This document shows, in pieces, positions 31,295 to 35,432 of a stretch of 35,432 nucleotides of DNA. The stretch comes from Halobacteriales archaeon SW_7_65_23 (lineage in GTDB: Archaea; Halobacteriota; Halobacteria; Halobacteriales; Haloarculaceae). Below the pieces are notes generated by a model. It did no database searches. It was not told where the DNA came from and saw only the letters and a program-made list of their open reading frames with translations. Location of the stretch: NCBI GenBank assembly GCA_003022725.1, contig PXSQ01000091.1:1-35432 (forward strand), in the 5' to 3' direction. The position numbers and the translations under genes are program-made. Every line of letters starts with the position of its first letter. The first letter of the stretch is position 1.

Positions 31295-32959
31295 ATGTGT
31301 GGAATAATCGGTTACATCGGTTCGGAGGACGCACTGCCGATCGTACAGGAAGGGCTACAGAACCTCGACTACCGCGGCTACGACTCCGCCGGTGTCGCAC
31401 TCAACAACGGCTCGATCGAGGTGTACAAGCGGGAGGGCAAAATCGAGAACCTCCTCGACGTCGTGCCCGAGGCGAGCGACGCGGACTGTGGCATCGGCCA
31501 CACCCGGTGGTCGACACACGGACCGCCGACCGACGCCAACGCCCACCCGCATACTGACTGCAACGATCGTGTTGCGGTGGTCCACAACGGGATCATCGAA
31601 AACTACGAGGACCTCAAAACGGAGTTGTGGGGCCACAATTTCACGAGTCAGACGGACACCGAGGTCATCCCCCACCTGCTGGAAGAACAACTGGAGGCGG
31701 GCGACGATCCCGTCGAGGCCGTCGAGGCTGTCACTGATCGGCTGGAGGGGAGTTACGCCTTCGTCGCGACGGTGACCGACTCGGATGCCGTTCTGGCGGC
31801 CCGCGAGGACAGCCCGCTGGTGATCGGCCACGCCGACGACGGGCACTATCTTGCCAGTGACGTGACTGCATTCCTCGAACACACGCGGGAGGTGTCGTAC
31901 GTCGAGGACGGTGATCTGGCGGTCCTGACCGACGACGACGTGAAGATCCACCGGAACGGCTCCGTCGTCGACCCCGACATCGAGGCGATCGAGTGGGACG
32001 CCGAGGCTGCCGAGAAAGGCGGGTACGACCACTACATGCTCAAGGAGATCCACGAACAGCCACAGTCGCTCCGGCAGACGATCTCGGGGCGGCTCGACGC
32101 CGACGCTGGCGACGTGGAACTCGACGTCGATATTCCCGAAGAGTACCTCCAGTCACTGGAGGAGATCCAGTTCGTCGCCTGCGGGACGTCGTACTACGCC
32201 GGCGAGTACGCCGCACGGCTCGTCGAGGACCTGGCAGACGTTCGGGCGACAGTGACGCTCGCAAGCGAGTACGAGTTCGACGCCGGACGCGACCCCTGGC
32301 GGACACTGGCCGTCGCCGTCACCCAGAGCGGCGAGACGGCGGACACGCTCTCGGCAATCCGGAAGGCCGACGGCGCCGGGGCCCGGACGCTCGCCGTGAC
32401 GAACACGCTGGGCAGTACCGTCACCCGGGAGGTCGACGACACCGTGTTCATCCGGGCCGGGCCGGAGATCGGCGTCGCCGCGACCAAGACGTTCGCCTCA
32501 CAGGTTGCGACGCTCGCGATGCTGATCTCCGGCTCGGAGGCGTTCTTTTTCGTCGGTCGCGACCTGGGGTATCCGGTGGCGCTGGAGGGCGCGCTGAAGC
32601 TCAAGGAGATTTCCTACGACCACGCCGAGGGCTTTGCGTCGGGCGAGCTGAAACACGGCCCGCTCGCGCTGGTGACCGGGAACACGCCGGTGCTGGCGGT
32701 ATTGACCGAGGGCGCACGTCCGGAGAAGACGCTGAACAACGTGAAGGAAGTACAGGCCCGAGACGCGCCGGTGATCGCAGCCTCGTCGATGGACGAGGAG
32801 AAGTTCGTCGACGAATCGTTCGGGGTTCCCTCTGTTGGGGTGTTTGAGCCACTGGTCGCGAACGTCTACTGGCAGCTGTTTGCGTATCACGTCGCCGACC
32901 TGAAGGATCGGCCGATCGACAAGCCACGGAACCTGGCGAAAAGCGTGACCGTTGAGTGA
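31295..32959 (+). CDS. glmS: Glucosamine-6-phosphate synthase with shortened linker
   Basis: GlmS makes glucosamine-6-phosphate from fructose-6-phosphate and glutamine. The N-terminal glutaminase domain has the nucleophile Cys2 (MCGIIGYIGSEDA) and GHTRWSTHGPP. The first SIS domain (FVACGTSYYAGEYA, VTQSGETADTLSAIR, GVAATKTFASQVATLAMLI) and second SIS domain (FFFVGRDLGYPVALEGALKL, EGFASGELKHGPLALV) both look normal, as does the C-terminal KPRNLAKSVTVE. Between them, about residue 410, ATLAMLISG runs straight into SEAFFFVG. Relatives have about 45-50 more residues there, and the total length of 554 instead of about 600 agrees. The frame is kept, so a protein is made but its activity is doubtful. 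It is translated from GGAGG seven bases upstream. Confidence 0.9.
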   Translation: MCGIIGYIGSEDALPIVQEGLQNLDYRGYDSAGVALNNGSIEVYKREGKIENLLDVVPEASDADCGIGHTRWSTHGPPTDANAHPHTDCNDRVAVVHNGIIENYEDLKTELWGHNFTSQTDTEVIPHLLEEQLEAGDDPVEAVEAVTDRLEGSYAFVATVTDSDAVLAAREDSPLVIGHADDGHYLASDVTAFLEHTREVSYVEDGDLAVLTDDDVKIHRNGSVVDPDIEAIEWDAEAAEKGGYDHYMLKEIHEQPQSLRQTISGRLDADAGDVELDVDIPEEYLQSLEEIQFVACGTSYYAGEYAARLVEDLADVRATVTLASEYEFDAGRDPWRTLAVAVTQSGETADTLSAIRKADGAGARTLAVTNTLGSTVTREVDDTVFIRAGPEIGVAATKTFASQVATLAMLISGSEAFFFVGRDLGYPVALEGALKLKEISYDHAEGFASGELKHGPLALVTGNTPVLAVLTEGARPEKTLNNVKEVQARDAPVIAASSMDEEKFVDESFGVPSVGVFEPLVANVYWQLFAYHVADLKDRPIDKPRNLAKSVTVE

Positions 32960-33116
32960 GACGCCCGGTTATGTCCCCAAACGGAAGTACGAAGACGAAA
33001 AGCACCCGTTCGGGTGGATGCAGGACGGCGTCTTCAAGCTACTCGATCAAGAGGAGCGGCTGTACCGCTGGTAGACTGAAGCGGAGCTCGTCGAGGCGAC
33101 AGAGGAACTGCCGTAA
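32952..33116 (+). pseudogene. Small hypothetical gene remnant with an internal stop
   Basis: Overlapping the glmS stop, a frame beginning TTG at 32952 reads LSETPGYVPKRKYEDEKHPF, GWMQDGVFKLLDQEERLYRW, then TAG (about 33072-33074), then TEAELVEATEELP and a stop. The two halves look like one acidic haloarchaeal protein of about 54 residues with a nonsense codon and a non-ATG start. The family is not recognised. Confidence 0.35.
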
Positions 33117-33214
33117 TGCTGCTCAAACTGCATCTTTGATGTAATTGCAGTGGGTTACTCGTCAATTCGTCCCAAAAACTTATTATCTCACTTCTATTGG
33201 TTGCAGGTCCCAGT

Positions 33215-33658
33215 ATGAGTTTTGACGTGATGCTACCGCGGCGAAGGGGATCTCTCTCGGAGCCGGCCAGGGAGGGTGCAAAGGCACTCATCTCGACCGG
33301 CGAGCGCGTGCTTTTGATCAAGGAGCGACACAGCTGCGGAACACCGTTCTGGACGCTTCCCGGCGGCGGGGTTGAGCCCGGAGAATCACAAGCAGCGACC
33401 CTCCAGCGGGAACTTGCAGAGGAGCTGGGCTGTCGTGTGGCGGTCGGCGATCCGGTCGACAGCGTGGTGTACGCCCACCACACGAGTGACGTCGTTTCGA
33501 GATACACGATCGTCGAATGTACGCTTGCCTCAGCACCCGAGCCAAACCTGGCTGAAGGCATCCTCGACGCGCAGTGGGTCCGGCCGGACGCGATGCCGCC
33601 GCGGACGCTCCCGCAGATCCGCAGTTTGTGGTGGTATACCGGTCGACGGAACGATTGA
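33215..33658 (+). CDS. Nudix hydrolase
   Basis: The 147 residues include a complete Nudix box (GGGVEPGESQAATLQRELAE, EELG), which coordinates the metal and cleaves nucleoside diphosphates linked to another moiety. Flanking strands (GAKALISTGERVLLIKERHS, SVVYAHHTSDVVSRYTIVEC) follow the family fold; the substrate cannot be inferred. A TATA-like CTTATTATC near 33182 precedes ATG 33215. The last eight residues (YTGRRND and stop) are encoded by the left arm of a long palindrome, so the natural C-terminus may have been altered. Confidence 0.88.
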   Translation: MSFDVMLPRRRGSLSEPAREGAKALISTGERVLLIKERHSCGTPFWTLPGGGVEPGESQAATLQRELAEELGCRVAVGDPVDSVVYAHHTSDVVSRYTIVECTLASAPEPNLAEGILDAQWVRPDAMPPRTLPQIRSLWWYTGRRND

Positions 33659-33717
33659 TAGTTCTCACGGGCAACCGTTGCGGTGAGAATCTATTAAGGA
33701 TTCCGTCGACCGGTATA
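33635..33717. mobile_element. Near-perfect 83 bp palindrome (family III) over the end of the Nudix gene
   Basis: TATACCGGTCGACGGAA at 33635-33651 pairs perfectly with 33701-33717, and the symmetry continues inward (TTCTCACGGGCAAC against GTTGCGGTGAGAA) almost to the centre. It could be a MITE-like palindrome or a very large hairpin acting as a terminator for the Nudix gene. Only one copy is in the window. Confidence 0.55.
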
Positions 33718-33773
33718 AAAGCGAGTCGAGCGAACCGCTCCGCCCGCCCGTGAGGTCGGAGTGGGCTGCGCAC

Positions 33774-33947
33774 TCACGTGTCAGCTACGATCTGGGAGCA
33801 GTTGAGGCACTTCCAACCACCCGACTCCAGGTCGGTGTAGTACTCAATTTCGAACTGGGTGGCATCTGATGGTTTGACCAGCGCCTCCCCGGGAATGTGT
33901 CCGTCCCAGGGGACGCCGCAGTCGGGGCATTCTGAGGGGCGATCCAT
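33774..33947 (-). CDS. Small CxxC zinc-binding protein
   Basis: The 57 residues carry knuckles SECPDCGVPWDGH and GGWKCLNCSQIVADT, separated by an acidic strand-rich middle (FEIEYYTDLES). It begins 22 bases after the stop of a ribbon-helix-helix gene on the same strand, so the pair is probably an operon. Function unknown. ATG 33947 starts the acidic, conserved-looking part; the open frame upstream overlaps the RHH gene in another frame and is not protein-like. Confidence 0.6.
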   Translation of the reverse strand: MDRPSECPDCGVPWDGHIPGEALVKPSDATQFEIEYYTDLESGGWKCLNCSQIVADT

Positions 33948-33969
33948 GAGGGAGTATCGCAAGTTATCG

Positions 33970-34134
33970 TCAGGGGGTCTTATGAGCCCAGTCCGCAAGT
34001 TGCTGGGAGTTGAAGAGGTGTCGAAGTGCGTCTCGGACCGCTTCACTCTTGTTCAGATAGTGAGGATTTTCCTCGAGAAAATACCGTAAATCATCCTCCA
34101 TTTCATCGGGGATTTTCACATTGAGTGAACTCAT
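33970..34134 (-). CDS. Ribbon-helix-helix DNA-binding protein (CopG/Arc-like)
   Basis: The 54 residues are MSSLNVKIPDEMEDDLRYFL, then EENPHYLNKSEAVRDALRHL and FNSQQLADWAHKTP. The short N-terminal strand (LNVKIP), first helix and the NKSEAVRDALRHL second helix are the standard RHH fold, which binds DNA as a dimer. A TATA-like GATTTAAT near 34165 gives a leaderless start. It precedes the CxxC protein by 22 bases. It may be an autoregulator or an antitoxin-like protein; no toxin is recognised next to it. Confidence 0.7.
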   Translation of the reverse strand: MSSLNVKIPDEMEDDLRYFLEENPHYLNKSEAVRDALRHLFNSQQLADWAHKTP

Positions 34135-34331
34135 TGTGTTACAGCGGTAGTGTGCTCAGTTGATTAAATCTTTTCTAAAGTAGCCTGTTATGACCGCTCG
34201 GTGTTGTATTCGCCCTCGAGATTTTGAAAAGCAATCCAGATGAATTCCTGAGCGATTGGATACCTCACTGGTCACTATATACTGATACAGTTGGTGGTAA
34301 GTTTTACCTGGTAGAGAGTACTACGAACTGT

Positions 34332-34607
34332 ATGGCGACATCGGTGAAGATGGACGAGGAAACAAAGGAGCAACTCGAACGGCTCCAGGCCGAAATCAAA
34401 CTACAAACTGGAAAGCGCGTGACCCAACAGGAGTTACTGACGCGGCTCGTCGAGGATGCAATCGAATCCAAGGAGCAACTTATCGATTCGTTTCGTGACG
34501 AACGAGTGCCAGTATCCAAAGCAGAGCGCGAGGCTTTCCACGAGGGGATGATCTCCGCCGGTGTGGAAACCCGTGAAGAGGATATCGACGACATCCTGTA
34601 CGGATGA
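34332..34607 (+). CDS. VapB-type antitoxin (second locus)
   Basis: The 91 residues (MATSVKMDEETKEQLERLQA, then EIKLQTGKRVTQQELLTRLV, then a charged tail ending DIDDILYG) have the ribbon-helix-helix N-terminus and toxin-binding tail of an archaeal VapB antitoxin. A TTTTACC box near 34306 is 26 bases upstream. The stop overlaps the toxin start (ATGA), so both were translated as a pair. This antitoxin appears intact. Confidence 0.72.
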   Translation: MATSVKMDEETKEQLERLQAEIKLQTGKRVTQQELLTRLVEDAIESKEQLIDSFRDERVPVSKAEREAFHEGMISAGVETREEDIDDILYG

Positions 34608-34780
34608 GCCTGTTCGTCGATACAGGTGTGTTCTATGCACATCACGATACGGATGCCGAACGTCATGCGGATGCAGTCGCGGTCTTCGACGAGATCTGTA
34701 AATCGCGTGAGTTCGACGCCGTCTGTAATTTCGATTCGGATTTCGATGGGCTCGTCGATCGGATCGAGCCCCAAGCTTGA
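34604..34780 (+). pseudogene. VapC PIN-domain toxin with central region deleted (second locus)
   Basis: The frame starts MSLFVDTGVFYAHHDTDAER, a typical VapC start with the first catalytic aspartate. After FDEICKSR it passes directly into EFDAVCNFDSDFDGLVDRIE, which matches the last strand and helix of PIN toxins (usually after an LSFDxDFD-type motif). The total is 58 residues against about 130-140, so roughly 75 residues, including the central acidic residues, are lost in frame near 34712. The toxin should be inactive. The same kind of lesion is seen in the vapC at 2654. Confidence 0.65.
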
Positions 34781-34862
34781 CCTCCCCGAGCCTCAAGGAG
34801 CGAGCGCGAGCGAGTGAACTACAGCCTGAAAGTTTCCGACTACTCCGTTCAGGGAGGCTGGA
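34776..34862. mobile_element. Possible IS200/IS605-type end remnant
   Basis: CCTCCC near 34781 pairs with GGGAGG near 34853, enclosing GAGCGAGCGCGAGCGAG and a second small stem. The layout recalls the ends at 13866 and 14158 but lacks their conserved tail. It starts right at the end of the second vapC. Confidence 0.25.
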
Positions 34863-34879
34863 GAAAATCGGATGCTGAC

Positions 34880-35060
34880 GCTGGACCGACGACCGCAAGA
34901 AAGCCCCCGGCCGCTCGACTGCGTTCGCTCCGCTTCGCGTCGCTCACCATCCGGGGCTCGCTGCGCGCTTCACTCGCTCCCGTCGGTCGCTCGTTCCAGT
35001 ACTTGCCGTCGCCCGGGATGGATCGAGACGGCCGGCCCCTTTCGATCCCACCCAACGTGG
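34880..35060. repeat. GC-rich low-complexity non-coding stretch
   Basis: The stretch is dense in GCTCGCT, CGCTTCGCG and TCGCTCGT words and ends CCTTTCGATCCCACCCAAC. No frame shows haloarchaeal protein character on either strand. I recall this type of sequence as a recurrent intergenic motif in haloarchaeal genomes, but cannot confirm it here. From 35061 to 35273 nothing further was recognised. Confidence 0.35.
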
Positions 35061-35273
35061 TTTGTTCGGCTAGTGTTTTGTACCTGGGTAGTGGCACCAG
35101 TCGCGGTACGAACGGTGGACGCTCATGCGACTTGGACACGCGGGCTACCAGCCGCATGCGTTCGTCGGCGACCACCATCTTTCGGCCGACGAGCTCGTGA
35201 CCGTCAGTCGCCGAATCGGTGATATCGCGTGTACCAGACGGCGGCTGCGGTGGCTGTCGGCAGTGATACTGGT

Positions 35274-35361
35274 GGCTGTAAGTACGTGGAAACTCGAATT
35301 GAGAATCCAGGCGGAACGGGTCTGTCTCCGCAGATAGCAGAGACTGGTGAGTAAAAAAATT
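35274..35361 (+). mobile_element. MITE-like element, family II, copy 3 (right end lost)
   Basis: TGATACTGGTGGCTGTA at 35274-35290 begins the copy. The interior (GTGGAAACTCGAATTGAGAA, CCAGGCGGAACGG, GTCTGTCTCCGCAGA, AGACTGGTGAGTAAAA) follows copy 1 nearly base for base, but the expected closing TACAGCCACCAGTATCA is replaced by unrelated bases after ATTGG. Confidence 0.65.
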
Positions 35362-35432
35362 GGTCGCCGTCTTGGCTGTGACACTTCGTTCCGTCAGGGA
35401 CGACGGCGTCAGCTTCAGTGTCGGAGACACGC

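Noticed and set aside
34849-35430. 193-residue minus-strand frame at the right edge
   Set aside because: It runs through a family II element and the GC-rich low-complexity stretch and has no haloarchaeal protein character.

Overview
The window reads as chromosome of a halophilic archaeon (class Halobacteria). Proteins are strongly acidic and the DNA is GC-rich. Most start codons lie about 25-30 bases downstream of an archaeal TATA-like box with no Shine-Dalgarno site, which indicates leaderless transcripts. The gene set is archaeal: 20S proteasome beta subunit, archaeal MetRS with a C-terminal EMAPII-type domain, DacZ, UPF0212, Agl23, FilR1-type and HTH-CBS regulators. No tRNA, rRNA or CRISPR array was recognised. 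A family-level placement is not supported.

Layout. 1-3.4 kb: end of an ABC permease gene and its ATPase, a broken glutamate dehydrogenase gene, a vapB antitoxin with a gutted vapC, and a membrane protein. 3.4-8.3 kb: metG, a hypothetical gene whose end runs into a palindromic element, a TatA protein, a truncated HTH gene and an RNase H-fold protein. 8.5-13.7 kb: agl23, purK, an HD-domain protein, a peroxiredoxin and a second tatA. 13.9-17.1 kb: IS200/IS605 end remnants, then the minus-strand cluster purS-purQ-dacZ-mscS. 17.1-21.6 kb: an AI-2E permease pseudogene, a frameshifted hypothetical, a membrane protein, a frameshifted SDR gene, a two-domain SagB-like oxidoreductase and a remnant of a lipase-maturation-factor gene. 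21.7-28 kb: zinc-ribbon protein, FilR1-type regulator, glmM, an Hsp20 remnant next to a palindrome-bounded IS200/IS605-like element, psmB, UPF0212 and an HTH-CBS regulator. 28-33 kb: FtsX-type permease and the glmU-like/glmS operon. 33-35.4 kb: Nudix hydrolase, RHH plus zinc-ribbon pair, a second vapB/gutted vapC, and repeat-rich non-coding DNA.

Functional links. GlmS, GlmM and the GlmU-like enzyme together form the fructose-6-phosphate to UDP-GlcNAc route, which feeds glycosylation (Agl23 belongs to that process). PurK, PurS and PurQ are purine enzymes. DacZ beside MscS suggests c-di-AMP-linked osmotic control.

The main pattern is small mobile DNA and decay. Two families of roughly 80-115 bp palindromic MITE-like elements recur (about four and three copies). 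A third, single palindrome lies at the end of the Nudix gene. Several of these elements sit exactly on the 3' end of a gene and appear to supply its stop codon (mscS, the HTH-CBS gene, the HD gene, a small membrane protein). Many genes carry clean internal deletions or frameshifts (gdhA twice, both vapC toxins, glmS, hsp20, the SDR gene, AI-2E). That could be real genome erosion or, in part, assembly error, and needs read-level confirmation.
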